A stretch of DNA of 64,000 nt from contig NZ_JAKLTQ010000002.1 in assembly GCF_022012395.1 (NCBI RefSeq), positions 62,001 through 126,000 of the forward strand. Reading direction: 5' to 3'. Every line of letters starts with the position of its first letter. The first letter of the stretch is position 1. Made by a program: the position numbers and the translations under genes. This document shows, one piece after another, positions 1-8,733 of the stretch. The notes beneath the pieces were generated by a model that saw only the letters and a program-made list of their open reading frames with translations, was not told the origin of the DNA and made no database searches. The stretch is from Arthrobacter hankyongi. GTDB lineage: Bacteria > Actinomycetota > Actinomycetes > Actinomycetales > Micrococcaceae.

Positions 1-1
1 A

Positions 2-1156
2 GTCGCCGGACTGATCCCCGTACTCCGGGACGAGGCCGCTGCCGCGGAAGAAGGTCGGAAGGTCACCGCGCCTGTGATGGACGCGGCGGTCGAGGCTGGA
101 CTGTTCTCGGCACTGGTGCCTGCTCGCTTCGGCGGTCAGGCGCTGGGCCTTCGCTCGCTGACCGAGGCGGCCCGCCTGCTCGCCCGTGGCGACGCTTCGA
201 CTGCGTGGGCGCTCGCGTTCCTCATAGAACATAACTGGATGGCCGGCCGCATGCCGATCCCGGTCCAGGAGAAGCTCTTTGCTGACCGCAACTACATGCT
301 CGCTGCGGCGCCGCTGGTCTCGGGTGGTCCGGCCACACGCGAAGAAGACGGCAGCTACCGCATCACCGGCACCTGGCGCTACGGTACCGGCTATGACAAC
401 TCCGATTGGGTGTTCGTCACCTGCACGATCCAGGAGGAGGACGGCCCGGTCGACCGCGTCTTCATGCTCCCGGTCGATGCCGTCGAGGTCGTTCAGCGCT
501 GGGAGGCGTCGGGTATGGCGGCGACCTCGAGCCACAACCTGCGCGGCGAGGATCTGATCGTTCCCGCTGAGCGTAGCCTTCCGATTCCCGACTTTGTGTC
601 GGCGGACTCGCATGGTGGCATCGAGCACATTGAGTCGATCTACCACTACCCGCTGCACTTTGGTCTGAACAACATGATGGCGGGCATCTTCGTGGGGATT
701 GCCGAAGCGGTCCTCGATCTCTACGAGGGCAAGCTGGAGTCGAGCCGTCCGTTCGGGCTCGCCCGCAAGGAACGCACGCCGTCTCGCATTCGCTGGGCCG
801 CGGCTCGCAAGCGGATCGAGGCCGCGCGCCTGCTGTACTTTGCCACGATCGATTGGACGGTTGAGCTGTGCGAGAAGCGCGAGGGGTACACCCAGGAGGA
901 CATCGGCGAACTCCAACTCTCTTCGCTGACCATCGCGCATATGTGCCACGACGCAGTGAACCAGCTCTGCATGGGCATCGGATCGAGCGCGTTTGCACTG
1001 AAGGACCCGATTCAGCGCTACAAGCGTGATATCGATGTGCTGATCAACCATGCGGGTCTCGATTGGGACGTAGTGGCGGACCGCGCATCGCGCTGGTCGC
1101 TCGGCTTCGGGGCCGAGACGACCGACTGGCACTCGTCGCCTGCGAAGGGCAAGTGA
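2..1156 (+). CDS. Acyl-CoA dehydrogenase-like flavin-dependent hydroxylase, 5' end outside window
   Basis: The reading frame is open from base 2, before the first ATG at 74, so the gene starts outside the window. The upstream residues (AGLIPVLRDEAAAAEEGRKV) read as the usual N-terminus of this family, followed by a GLFSALVPARFGG stretch. The fold is acyl-CoA dehydrogenase-like. Family members without a CoA role are oxygenase components of two-component aromatic hydroxylases (HpaH/HsaA type), fed reduced flavin by a separate reductase. No reductase gene is visible next to it. The stop overlaps the GTG of the next gene (GTGA), indicating translational coupling. The hydroxylase role is inferred from family and neighbourhood; the substrate cannot be read. 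Confidence 0.75.
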   Translation, partial: VAGLIPVLRDEAAAAEEGRKVTAPVMDAAVEAGLFSALVPARFGGQALGLRSLTEAARLLARGDASTAWALAFLIEHNWMAGRMPIPVQEKLFADRNYMLAAAPLVSGGPATREEDGSYRITGTWRYGTGYDNSDWVFVTCTIQEEDGPVDRVFMLPVDAVEVVQRWEASGMAATSSHNLRGEDLIVPAERSLPIPDFVSADSHGGIEHIESIYHYPLHFGLNNMMAGIFVGIAEAVLDLYEGKLESSRPFGLARKERTPSRIRWAAARKRIEAARLLYFATIDWTVELCEKREGYTQEDIGELQLSSLTIAHMCHDAVNQLCMGIGSSAFALKDPIQRYKRDIDVLINHAGLDWDVVADRASRWSLGFGAETTDWHSSPAKGK

Positions 1157-1977
1157 TCGTTGTGAATACGCAGCATAGTTTCAACACGGAACAGTTCATC
1201 TGCGGGCTCTTCGGTGCCGACCCCGCCGTCGCGGAGCTAATCGACGAGGCCGCGACGGTCGACATTCCTCGCATCGGGCGGGTGTGCGGATCGCGGGGGC
1301 TCGAGCAGACCGTACGCTCCTGGCGTGCCGTATACCCCTACGAGCTGATCGGTGCGGAGGTACGCAACGTCATTACCACAGAAACCGGCCTCGTCTCGGA
1401 ATTCCGCCTGCTGCTGCGCGAGGGCGATCGCGAGTTCATTCTTCCCGTTGCCGTTGTCGCGTCGAGTGACAGCGAGGAGCAGTTCGTTCGGCTGTACCAT
1501 TCGGAGCGGCTGATTCACGGGGAGCGGAGGGGGCGACGTGCAGTGTGGCCTGCCGAGGATGGACAGTATCCGACCGCATTCGACGAGTATCACCCGGCGA
1601 TCCGCAACTATATGGCGGCGATCGCGAGCGGCGCGGCCGAGAACGTCACCGCGCGACTCGCCGAGGGTGCGGCACTCGACAATGGCGTGCGGCCGGTTGC
1701 CGACGCTGATGAACTGCTCGCGGTCTTTACCGCGATGGTGCGCACGGGCGGTGCACGTCTTGTGCGACGCAACGAGTTCGACAACGGCACGACCGTTGCG
1801 CTCGAGTACACGAGCCTGCCGCGACCAGGCGTTGCTGCCGGCGCACCGCGGACGCCGCCCGGTGGGGGCATCGGCATCTACGACTACGACGGGTCACACC
1901 TGATTCGTGCCGTTCGGATGTACGACGATTTCGACCCGGAGATGCTCATCGCCGCAGGAAGAAACACTGACAACTGA
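1153..1977 (+). CDS. NTF2/SnoaL-like protein of unknown function
   Basis: A protein of about 274 residues with two similar alpha+beta halves. The second half (ITARL-type helix, then a strand containing EYTSLP and IGIYDYDG) looks like a SnoaL/NTF2-type cone fold; this is recognition by pattern only. The start is taken as GTG 1153, overlapping the upstream stop, with GAAGG four bases before it. GTG 1162 is an alternative, and an ATG at 1063 lies inside the upstream gene and is unlikely. It is co-transcribed with the hydroxylase-like gene and may be an accessory or small-molecule-processing protein. No catalytic motif was recognised. Confidence 0.55.
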   Translation: MIVVNTQHSFNTEQFICGLFGADPAVAELIDEAATVDIPRIGRVCGSRGLEQTVRSWRAVYPYELIGAEVRNVITTETGLVSEFRLLLREGDREFILPVAVVASSDSEEQFVRLYHSERLIHGERRGRRAVWPAEDGQYPTAFDEYHPAIRNYMAAIASGAAENVTARLAEGAALDNGVRPVADADELLAVFTAMVRTGGARLVRRNEFDNGTTVALEYTSLPRPGVAAGAPRTPPGGGIGIYDYDGSHLIRAVRMYDDFDPEMLIAAGRNTDN

Positions 1978-2033
1978 ATATCTTTGCAAGCGTCCCAGGC
2001 CGAACTTGGGATGGAAAAAAATTAAGGGGAAGA

Positions 2034-3077
2034 ATGTTCAAGTTAAAGGCGACCAGAGGACTGCTAGTTACCGCTGCTCTTTCACTTGCGTTGGTCGCGA
2101 GTGGCTGCGCGAGCGGGACCACATCAGAACCGGCTACGGGCGGGGATGCGGTAGCAAACCCTGAGATTGCTCAGCTCGTTAAAGAGGCGAAGGCCGAAGG
2201 CCCCGTCTCGCTCTACGCCGTTATCGACGAGCGTATGGTGCAGAAGCTGCAGGAGGCTTTCACTAAAAAGTACGGCGTTGAGTTGTCGTACACGCGAGCG
2301 ACTGCGGCGGAGATTGCGCAGCGCTTCAGCGCGGAGGCTGAGGCCGGGGCTCCCGTTGCCGACGTGATACTGAATCTCGATGACGGCTTCATCGGTGACT
2401 CGCTGGCGAATGGCACGCTGACGCCGCTCGAGGATGCAAAAATTCCTGGGTACCCGAATGCCTTGGCAAAAAATGCGGTGATGGACGGTGCAGCGGTGGT
2501 GCAGTTGGCTCAGCTGGCCATCGCGTACAACACCGATCACGTCGACGGCGTCAAGGGCTGGCAGGATCTGCTGAGGCCGGAGCTAAAGGATAAGGTCGTC
2601 ATCGGTACGCCCGACAACGGTATCTACAATGCGCTCTTCTACAGCCTGTCGAAGGAGTACGGCCAGGATTATCTCAAGGGTCTCGGGGGCCAGATCGGCC
2701 GCGTGTACTCGAGCGGCTCGCAGATCATCGAGGCGCTCGGTTCAGGTGAGGCGCACGCGGTGGCGGGCACCCTCGCCGCGGCGATCGACATCGCGAAGCA
2801 ACAGGGCGCACCGGTCGAGGCCGTCGTGCCCGACCCCACGCTGCTGGCTCCGACCGTGCTCGCCATCAACAGCAAGGCACCGCACTCCGCGGGCGCGCGT
2901 CTGCTGGCCTATTACCTCACCACTGAGGAAGGCCTCAAGGTGCTCAACGACGGCCCCGGTCTCGTTGCACCGACCTCCAACGACGTGCTGGATTCGGGCT
3001 GGATCTATGCCCCGGCACTCAACGCGGAGGCCGCGAAGCACTCCGCTGAGGTTCGCCAGGATCTCGGCATCAAGTAA
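2034..3077 (+). CDS. ABC transporter substrate-binding lipoprotein (Fe3+/carboxylate type)
   Basis: A 347-residue extracellular solute-binding protein. The N-terminus has a basic region, a hydrophobic stretch and the lipobox ASGC, so it is predicted to be lipid-anchored at the membrane. The mature part resembles the AfuA/FbpA family (VSLYAVIDERMVQKL near the start, VVIGTPDNGIYNALFYSL in the middle). The start ATG follows AAGGGGA. Permease and ATPase genes come directly after it, completing the importer. Family members bind ferric iron, thiamine, phosphonates or organic acids. Because it sits between hydroxylase-like and ring-cleavage genes, an organic-acid or aromatic substrate is as plausible as iron. 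The substrate is not determined. Confidence 0.85.
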   Translation: MFKLKATRGLLVTAALSLALVASGCASGTTSEPATGGDAVANPEIAQLVKEAKAEGPVSLYAVIDERMVQKLQEAFTKKYGVELSYTRATAAEIAQRFSAEAEAGAPVADVILNLDDGFIGDSLANGTLTPLEDAKIPGYPNALAKNAVMDGAAVVQLAQLAIAYNTDHVDGVKGWQDLLRPELKDKVVIGTPDNGIYNALFYSLSKEYGQDYLKGLGGQIGRVYSSGSQIIEALGSGEAHAVAGTLAAAIDIAKQQGAPVEAVVPDPTLLAPTVLAINSKAPHSAGARLLAYYLTTEEGLKVLNDGPGLVAPTSNDVLDSGWIYAPALNAEAAKHSAEVRQDLGIK

Positions 3078-3083
3078 CCCGCA

Positions 3084-3112
3084 GGTTGGGGCCTGGCACT
3101 GAGGCCCCAACC
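3084..3112 (+). terminator. Intercistronic hairpin in the ABC importer operon
   Basis: A perfect 11-bp stem (GGTTGGGGCCT at 3084-3094 pairing with 3102-3112) with a 7-base loop lies just after the binding-protein stop. No T-run follows. In importer operons such hairpins usually act as partial terminators or 3' mRNA stabilisers, so that more binding protein than permease is made. That role is inferred here. Confidence 0.6.
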
Positions 3113-3160
3113 ACTGGTTGCAACTAGGCTGAATTCCCAAGTGGAAGAAAGAAGTCAACG

Positions 3161-4948
3161 TTGACTAGCACTACAGACATCAAGCCGGTCGTCAAACAGC
3201 GACGCCCGATGGCGACTCGGATCAGGCTTACGCCGTTCAATGCCATTGGCGCCCTAATCACCTTGGTTCTGATCCTTCTGGCGTTCCTGCCCCTTCTCGC
3301 CGTGCTCGTGCGGGCCTTCTTCCAAGACGGCTCATTCAATCTGTCGGCAATCGAAGAGACACTCGCGATCCCCGGTCTCGGTCAGACCCTGCTGAACACC
3401 TTTTCGGTAACGATCGCCAGCGGCTTCATTGCCCTCGTGTTCGGCAGCATTCTGGCGTGGCTGAACGAGCGAACGGACGCGCGACTCGGTCTTTTCACCG
3501 ACTCGCTGCCGCTGGTGGCCTTCGTGCTCCCTCCGATCGCAGGTGCGATCGGCTGGGTGCTGCTGCTCTCGCCGACGGCGGGCTACCTGAACGTCCTCGT
3601 ACGAGACTTCCTCGGCGTCTTCGGTGCCGAGCTCACCGAAGGCCCCTTCAACATCTACTCTTGGGGCGGCCTCTGCTTTGTCTACGCGATTTACCAGGTT
3701 CCGTTCGCTTTTATGTTCGTCTCGGCGGGCCTGAAGAACATGGACACCTCGCTTGAGGAGGCCTCGCGGGTCGCCGGGCGCGGCCTCGTCGGTACGCTTC
3801 TGCGCGTCACGCTCCCCGCTCTCGCACCGGCCCTCGCCGGCGCGCTGCTGCTCACGGTGTGGACCTCGCTCGCGCTGTACTCGATCCCATCAGTGATCGC
3901 CACCGGTGCCGAGATGAAGGTGCTGACGGTCGAGATCGTCAACGCGGTCGCCTTCTCGTACCCCGCCCGCACGGACATCGCCGTCGGGCTGAGCTTCATC
4001 ATGATCGTCGCGGTCGCCGGTGTCTGGTTCCTCCAAAACCGCATCGTGCGCAACTCCCGGCACGCCACCGTAGGTGGTAAGTCGCGCGCTGCGACCCCCA
4101 TGAAGCTCGGCCGCTTCCGCCCGCTGGCGCGTGCACTGTTCTGGATCTACGCGTCGGTCGCCACAATCCTCCCGATCGGTGCGCTACTGCTTGTGACCCT
4201 TTCCGGGTACTGGACCCCGAACATCAATTGGGGCAAGCTGAGCCTCGAACCCTTCCGCCGCCAGGTGCTCGAGAGCCCCATTGTGCGTGAAGCGCTGACA
4301 AACAGCCTGACCCTCGGTGTGGTCGGTGCGACGATCGCCATCGTCATGGCCGCGATTCTCGCGCTGTTCTTCCTGAAGCTCCCCAAGAGCCTCGCGCGCA
4401 CCATCGACGGCGCGATCAAGCTGCCGTCGACGCTCTCGCACATTGTGCTGGCGGTGGGCTTCATCTTCATCCTCGCCGGTCCTCCGCTGAGCCTGTCGGG
4501 CACGTGGCTGATCCTGCTCGTGTCGTACATCGCGCTGTACTACCCACAGGGTGCGGTCGCTGCCGACGGCGCGGCCTCGCAGGTCTCCTCCGAGCTCGGT
4601 GAAGCATCGATGGTATCTGGGGCCTCGCAGTCGAAGACATTCATTCGGGTGTATCTCCCGTTGATGCTTCCAGGTTTGATTGCCGGTTGGGCCATGCTGT
4701 TCGTGCGCATGGTAGGCGACCTCTCGGCCTCCGCAGTGCTCGCCGGAACCGGTAACCGGGTCGTCGGCCGGCAGATCCTCGAAATCTTTCAGAACGGGAC
4801 GTTCTCGCTCATGGCTGCACTCGCCATGGCGCTCACCGCGATTTCAGCGGTCGTAGTTATTAGCTTGACCATTGTTTCGCGTCGTGCGTCTCGCTGGTCG
4901 GTGGCTAGCTCTGGTGCCGGTTCACGAATCAAGAAGGGCATGAAATGA
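3161..4948 (+). CDS. ABC transporter permease, fused two-domain FbpB/SfuB type
   Basis: A 595-residue membrane protein made of two permease domains, each with about six transmembrane segments. The first spans roughly residues 30-300 and the second 325-585. Both carry the EAA-type loop (EEASRVAGRGLVGTLLRVTLP and ASMVSGASQSKTFIRVYLP), which docks the ATPase. This duplicated layout is typical of Fe3+-type importers. The start is TTG 3161, six bases after an AGAAAGAAG ribosome site; the next in-frame ATG (3209) has no such site. The last codons overlap the ATPase start (ATGA). Confidence 0.88.
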   Translation: MTSTTDIKPVVKQRRPMATRIRLTPFNAIGALITLVLILLAFLPLLAVLVRAFFQDGSFNLSAIEETLAIPGLGQTLLNTFSVTIASGFIALVFGSILAWLNERTDARLGLFTDSLPLVAFVLPPIAGAIGWVLLLSPTAGYLNVLVRDFLGVFGAELTEGPFNIYSWGGLCFVYAIYQVPFAFMFVSAGLKNMDTSLEEASRVAGRGLVGTLLRVTLPALAPALAGALLLTVWTSLALYSIPSVIATGAEMKVLTVEIVNAVAFSYPARTDIAVGLSFIMIVAVAGVWFLQNRIVRNSRHATVGGKSRAATPMKLGRFRPLARALFWIYASVATILPIGALLLVTLSGYWTPNINWGKLSLEPFRRQVLESPIVREALTNSLTLGVVGATIAIVMAAILALFFLKLPKSLARTIDGAIKLPSTLSHIVLAVGFIFILAGPPLSLSGTWLILLVSYIALYYPQGAVAADGAASQVSSELGEASMVSGASQSKTFIRVYLPLMLPGLIAGWAMLFVRMVGDLSASAVLAGTGNRVVGRQILEIFQNGTFSLMAALAMALTAISAVVVISLTIVSRRASRWSVASSGAGSRIKKGMK

Positions 4949-6093
4949 CAATGTTGACGACTCAACCGCAGATGGAGAGCATCCCGGTCGACCTCGAGGC
5001 GATGGTGTCGATCCGCTCGCTGAAAAAAGAATTCCGACGCAAGAACGGTGATGTCGTTGCGGCCATCGATGATGTTGCGATCGACGTGCGACCAGGGGAG
5101 TTTCTCGTGCTGCTCGGCCCGAGCGGCTGCGGCAAGACGACCCTGCTACGGACGATTGCGGGTCTCGAGATGCCCGATTCGGGTGTGATTCGAATTGCCG
5201 GCACACCGGTCTTTGATTCGGGCACGAAGGTGATGTTGCCGCCCGAGCGCCGCGACTTGGGAATGATCTTCCAGTCGTACGCGCTGTGGCCCCATATGTC
5301 GGTGCTGAAGAACGTCGAGTACCCGCTGAAGGCCCGCCGCGGTGATCTCACGAAGACGCAGATTCGTGAGAAGGCGAACCGTATTCTCGGCCTGCTCGGC
5401 CTGAGTGAGATGGCGGAGTCGTACCCGAGTCAGCTCAGCGGCGGCCAGCAGCAGCGCGTCGCTCTGGCCCGCGCGCTCGTCGGTGGGCGTCGACTCATTC
5501 TGTTCGATGAGCCGCTGTCGAACGTCGATGCGAAGGTGCGCGAGACGCTGCGTCGCGAGCTCAAGCTCATGCAGTCCGAGCTCGGCTTCAGCGCTGTCTA
5601 CGTCACGCACGATCAGACGGAGGCGATGGAACTCGCCGACCGGATCGCGGTCGTCAAGAGCGGTCGTGTCGAGCAGGTGGCGTCGCCGCAGGAGCTCTAC
5701 GACAACCCGGTCTCACGGTACGTGGCCGACTTCATCGGCGGCGCGAACCTCGTCGAGGGCACGGTGACCACGGTGCACGACGACGGCACGGTGATGGTTG
5801 AGACTGTGTTCGGCGCGGTCAAGGCGCAGGGGAGCATGCACTACGTGGGGGACACCGTTGTGCTGCTGGCCCGGCCGGAGCGCTGCGAGGTAACTCTTGA
5901 GAATCCGCACGCCGCGAACTCGTGGCCGGTTAAAGTGGGAAGGCGCGTCTTCTATGGCGCCCACGTCGAGGTTGAAGGAGAGGTTAACGGCGTCGTGTTC
6001 CGAGCATGGATTAAGGACGGCTCACTTCCGGACGACACGACTCAGGCGTGGCTCCGGGTCGCCCCGCAGCACGTGAGTGCAATTCGGCCATAG
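4945..6093 (+). CDS. ABC transporter ATP-binding protein
   Basis: A 382-residue ATPase that energises the importer. Visible motifs are Walker A GPSGCGKTTLL, Q-loop FQSYALWPHM, signature LSGGQQQRVALARAL, Walker B LILFDEPLSN and the switch histidine in VTHDQTEA. The C-terminal ~130 residues form a TOBE-type regulatory domain, as in the FbpC/PotA/UgpC group. The ATG overlaps the permease stop by four bases, so the two are translationally coupled. It is the last gene of the importer operon. Confidence 0.9.
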   Translation: MTMLTTQPQMESIPVDLEAMVSIRSLKKEFRRKNGDVVAAIDDVAIDVRPGEFLVLLGPSGCGKTTLLRTIAGLEMPDSGVIRIAGTPVFDSGTKVMLPPERRDLGMIFQSYALWPHMSVLKNVEYPLKARRGDLTKTQIREKANRILGLLGLSEMAESYPSQLSGGQQQRVALARALVGGRRLILFDEPLSNVDAKVRETLRRELKLMQSELGFSAVYVTHDQTEAMELADRIAVVKSGRVEQVASPQELYDNPVSRYVADFIGGANLVEGTVTTVHDDGTVMVETVFGAVKAQGSMHYVGDTVVLLARPERCEVTLENPHAANSWPVKVGRRVFYGAHVEVEGEVNGVVFRAWIKDGSLPDDTTQAWLRVAPQHVSAIRP

Positions 6094-6156
6094 GATTCAT
6101 CGAAAAGCTGTTGGTTTGTTCGGCCTGCAGTGGATTGATGATCAACGGAGATTGCG

Positions 6157-7053
6157 ATGGATCTACGCCAACTCGAGTATTTTGTTACGGTTGCCCGGCT
6201 TGGGCACTTCACGCAGAGTGCGGAGCACCTGTATGTCGGGCAGCCGGCGCTGTCGCAGGCGATTCGCCGGCTGGAGCGCCAGCTAGGCGCCGAGCTGCTT
6301 AACCGATCGGTGCACCCCATCGAGCTGACGTCGGCGGGGCGCGCGCTCTTGCCGTATGCGCAGCGTGCGGTCGAAGCCGTGGCGGAAGCGCGCGAGGAGT
6401 TCGGACTCATGGGCGGTGCGCCGAGCGGCCGTGTCACTGTGGGCGCTATGGCCTCGGTCGGGCCGGTCGAACAGGTGATTGCCGAGTTCGACCGGCTGTA
6501 CCCAGACGTTGACGTCGTGCTGCGCGAGGGCATCACGGGAGGGCTCATCGCCGACCTCGTCGCAGGCCAGGTTGACGCGGTGATTGCCACGCTGATCCGC
6601 CCCCTGCCAGCCAGGGTGGAGAGTGCGATCGTGTTCAGCGAGCCGATGGTGCTGATGGCGCCGCTCGAATCACCGTTCGAGCATGGCGTGCGGCTGGCCG
6701 ATCTCGATGGACAGTCGTTCCTCATGCCGGCCGAGGGCAGCGGTGTGCGCACGGTCATCGAGGCGGGCCTCGAGAAATCGGGTATCAAGTGGCGGCGGGG
6801 CCCCGAAAGCAACGATGTACAGCGCCAGCGTGTGCTGGTCTCGCAGAGGGTCGGCCTCGCGATCGTGCCCGCGAGTGCGATGCCCGTGGGCACGGCGCCG
6901 GTGAAGTTTCTCGAGTTCGCGGAGCCGATGCGTCGCGAGGTGGCGCTCATGTGGGCGCGCGATCGACGACATAGGAGTAGCATTCGCGCGTTCCTCGAGG
7001 TGGCGCGGCGCGAGTTGACCAGGTTCGGCATGGGAGAGAAGACAGAGGTGTAG
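6157..7053 (+). CDS. LysR-family transcriptional regulator
   Basis: A 298-residue regulator. The winged-helix domain is at residues 1-60 (MDLRQLEYFVTVARLGHFTQ, then QPALSQAIRRLERQLG), followed by a linker helix and a periplasmic-binding-like inducer domain. It lies between the importer and the maleylacetate reductase/dioxygenase genes, all in the same direction. LysR regulators of catechol and hydroxyquinol pathways usually sense a pathway intermediate, so it may control the downstream ring-cleavage genes, the importer, or both. The target is inferred only from position. Confidence 0.88.
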   Translation: MDLRQLEYFVTVARLGHFTQSAEHLYVGQPALSQAIRRLERQLGAELLNRSVHPIELTSAGRALLPYAQRAVEAVAEAREEFGLMGGAPSGRVTVGAMASVGPVEQVIAEFDRLYPDVDVVLREGITGGLIADLVAGQVDAVIATLIRPLPARVESAIVFSEPMVLMAPLESPFEHGVRLADLDGQSFLMPAEGSGVRTVIEAGLEKSGIKWRRGPESNDVQRQRVLVSQRVGLAIVPASAMPVGTAPVKFLEFAEPMRREVALMWARDRRHRSSIRAFLEVARRELTRFGMGEKTEV

Positions 7054-7054
7054 C

Positions 7055-7342
7055 GTGTCGGCGGCCCCCGCTGGGGGAGTCGCGAGCGGCGCGCACTTGA
7101 AAGGAGGTGCGTATGCCCGGGGGTACATCCACCACAGTTTTGAGCAGCGTGCCGTATTCACGACCGGCGGTTTCGCCGAGGAGCTGGCAGCCGAGATACA
7201 GCGGCGCGGTGCCGGGCACGTGTTGCTGATCGCGCGGCCGCGCACCGATGCCGAGGTGCTTTCGGCGCTTCGGGCCGCGGCGTCGATGGTGCAGGAGTGG
7301 CTCGAGGTGACCCAGCATATCGTCACCCTCATCAGCCCCTAG
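7055..7342 (+). pseudogene. N-terminal fragment of a maleylacetate reductase (iron-type alcohol dehydrogenase)
   Basis: Residues from about position 29 (FEQRAVFTTGGFAEELAAEI, later EWLEVTQHIV) align with the first ~75 residues of the intact maleylacetate reductase 500 bases downstream ([29 protein letters not shown]). The frame ends at a TAG (7340-7342) and the nucleotide-binding and catalytic parts are missing. A good ribosome site, AAAGGAGG, precedes an ATG at 7113, but that ATG is out of frame with the homologous part. Both a frameshift and a large deletion are therefore implied. It is not a working gene. Confidence 0.7.
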
Positions 7343-7510
7343 TCCGGCAACTCCGAAACGCCCGGCGTCCTCGACGTCGAGGGCACCTACACGAACTGGC
7401 TCACCCGGCTCGGCGCCACCTATGTGGTGCTGCGTCCGGATTTCTACGTGGCCGCCACCGCGGAGGACCTACGCGCCGCCGTCGGGCCCTGTTGCACCAG
7501 TCGGCGCCTC
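7343..7510 (+). pseudogene. C-terminal fragment of a flavoprotein aromatic hydroxylase
   Basis: Directly after the TAG of the reductase fragment, the same frame reads [16 protein letters not shown] and then [20 protein letters not shown]. This resembles the C-terminal thioredoxin-like end of FAD-dependent phenol hydroxylases. The intact hydroxylase at 39885-41681 ends in a comparable way (DLYFDWAKLREVAEDGAVLVRPD). Everything before it is gone. The fragment suggests that a hydroxylase-reductase-dioxygenase operon once stood here and lost most of its hydroxylase. Confidence 0.6.
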
Positions 7511-7589
7511 GGGCCCGGCCCGCGCCGCCTGAGCCCACCCCCGAACCACCGAACACTCCCTGAACTATCTCTCGAGAGGACCCTCCATC

Positions 7590-8684
7590 ATGTCCATGAG
7601 CTTTGAGCACACCACCCTGGGCCAGCGCGTGCTATTCGGCACCGGACAGGCCGCCGAGCACCTGACCGCCGAACTGGACCGGCTCGGCGCGACCCGTCCG
7701 ATGGTCATCGCCGGCGAACTCGAACGGGCCCTGGCCGAACAGGCTACCGCGAAGATCACCCCCGCCCTGTGGTGGGACGAAGTCATCCAGCACGTGCCCG
7801 TCGAGGTCGCCGAGAGGGCCCGGGCCGCGGCGGCCCGTGAGTCTGTGGACGTCGTGGTTTCCGTCGGCGGCGGCTCCACCACCGGGCTGGCCAAGGCCAT
7901 AGCCCTGACCACCGGGCTGCCGGTCATCGCTGTGCCGACCACCTACGCCGGGTCCGAGGCCACCGACGTGTGGGGACTGACTGAGGACCGTACCAAGACC
8001 ACCGGCACCGACCCGAATGTCCTGCCGGCGACCGTGGTGTACGACGCCGAGCTGTCCAAGACCCTGCCCGTGGGGCTCTCGGTGGCCTCCGGACTCAACG
8101 GGATGGCTCACTGCGTGGACTCCCTGTGGGCCCCGCGCACCGACCCGATCAACCAGGCCCTGGCCCTGGAGGGCGCCCGCGCCCTGGCCCGGTCCCTGCG
8201 CGGGATCGTGGCCGACGCCGACGACATGGACGCCCGCGAACAGGCCCTCTACGGGTGCTACCTGGCCGCGGTGTCCTTCGCCGGGGCCGGGTCTGGGCTG
8301 CACCACAAGATCTGCCACGTGCTCGGTGGGACCTTCGACCTGCCTCACGCCCAGACCCACGCCACCGTGCTGCCCTACGTGCTGGAGCTCAACGCCCCCG
8401 CCGTGCCCGAGCTGGCCGGCCGGCTCGCCACCGCCCTCGGCGGCGAGCCCTCCACCGATGATGCGGCCGGCGCCGCGGTGGCCGCCCTGCGCGAGCTCTA
8501 CGACGCTGTGCAGGCCCCTTCCCGGCTGGCCGACTACGGCTTCACCACCGACGGTATCGGCGAGGCAGTGGGCCGCATCGTGGCCGCGGCCCCGGCCTCG
8601 AACCCGGTGCCCGTCACCAAGCAGAACATCACCGGACTGCTCTGCGCCGCCCTGACCGGGGACCGGGCCACCGTCACCGTCTGA
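7590..8684 (+). CDS. Maleylacetate reductase (copy 1)
   Basis: A 364-residue iron-containing alcohol dehydrogenase-family enzyme. It reduces maleylacetate to 3-oxoadipate with NAD(P)H in the hydroxyquinol pathway. Visible are the nucleotide-binding stretch [30 protein letters not shown], and the C-domain [12 protein letters not shown] and [12 protein letters not shown] segments typical of maleylacetate reductases. The start ATG follows GAGAGGA. The dioxygenase that makes its substrate starts 49 bases downstream. It is closely related to the enzyme at 38806-39882, so the lower pathway is duplicated in this window. Confidence 0.92.
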   Translation: MSMSFEHTTLGQRVLFGTGQAAEHLTAELDRLGATRPMVIAGELERALAEQATAKITPALWWDEVIQHVPVEVAERARAAAARESVDVVVSVGGGSTTGLAKAIALTTGLPVIAVPTTYAGSEATDVWGLTEDRTKTTGTDPNVLPATVVYDAELSKTLPVGLSVASGLNGMAHCVDSLWAPRTDPINQALALEGARALARSLRGIVADADDMDAREQALYGCYLAAVSFAGAGSGLHHKICHVLGGTFDLPHAQTHATVLPYVLELNAPAVPELAGRLATALGGEPSTDDAAGAAVAALRELYDAVQAPSRLADYGFTTDGIGEAVGRIVAAAPASNPVPVTKQNITGLLCAALTGDRATVTV

Positions 8685-8733
8685 GCCCGCGACGACACCA
8701 GATGCCACCAGGATCCGAGAGGACGACCAGACC

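Noticed and set aside
1063-1152. N-terminal extension of the NTF2-like gene
   Set aside because: It lies inside the upstream gene, has no ribosome site and reads as arginine-rich shadow sequence.
7424-7606. Short open frame as a separate functional gene
   Set aside because: It is the in-frame continuation of the hydroxylase remnant and then runs into the maleylacetate reductase leader; it is a fragment only.
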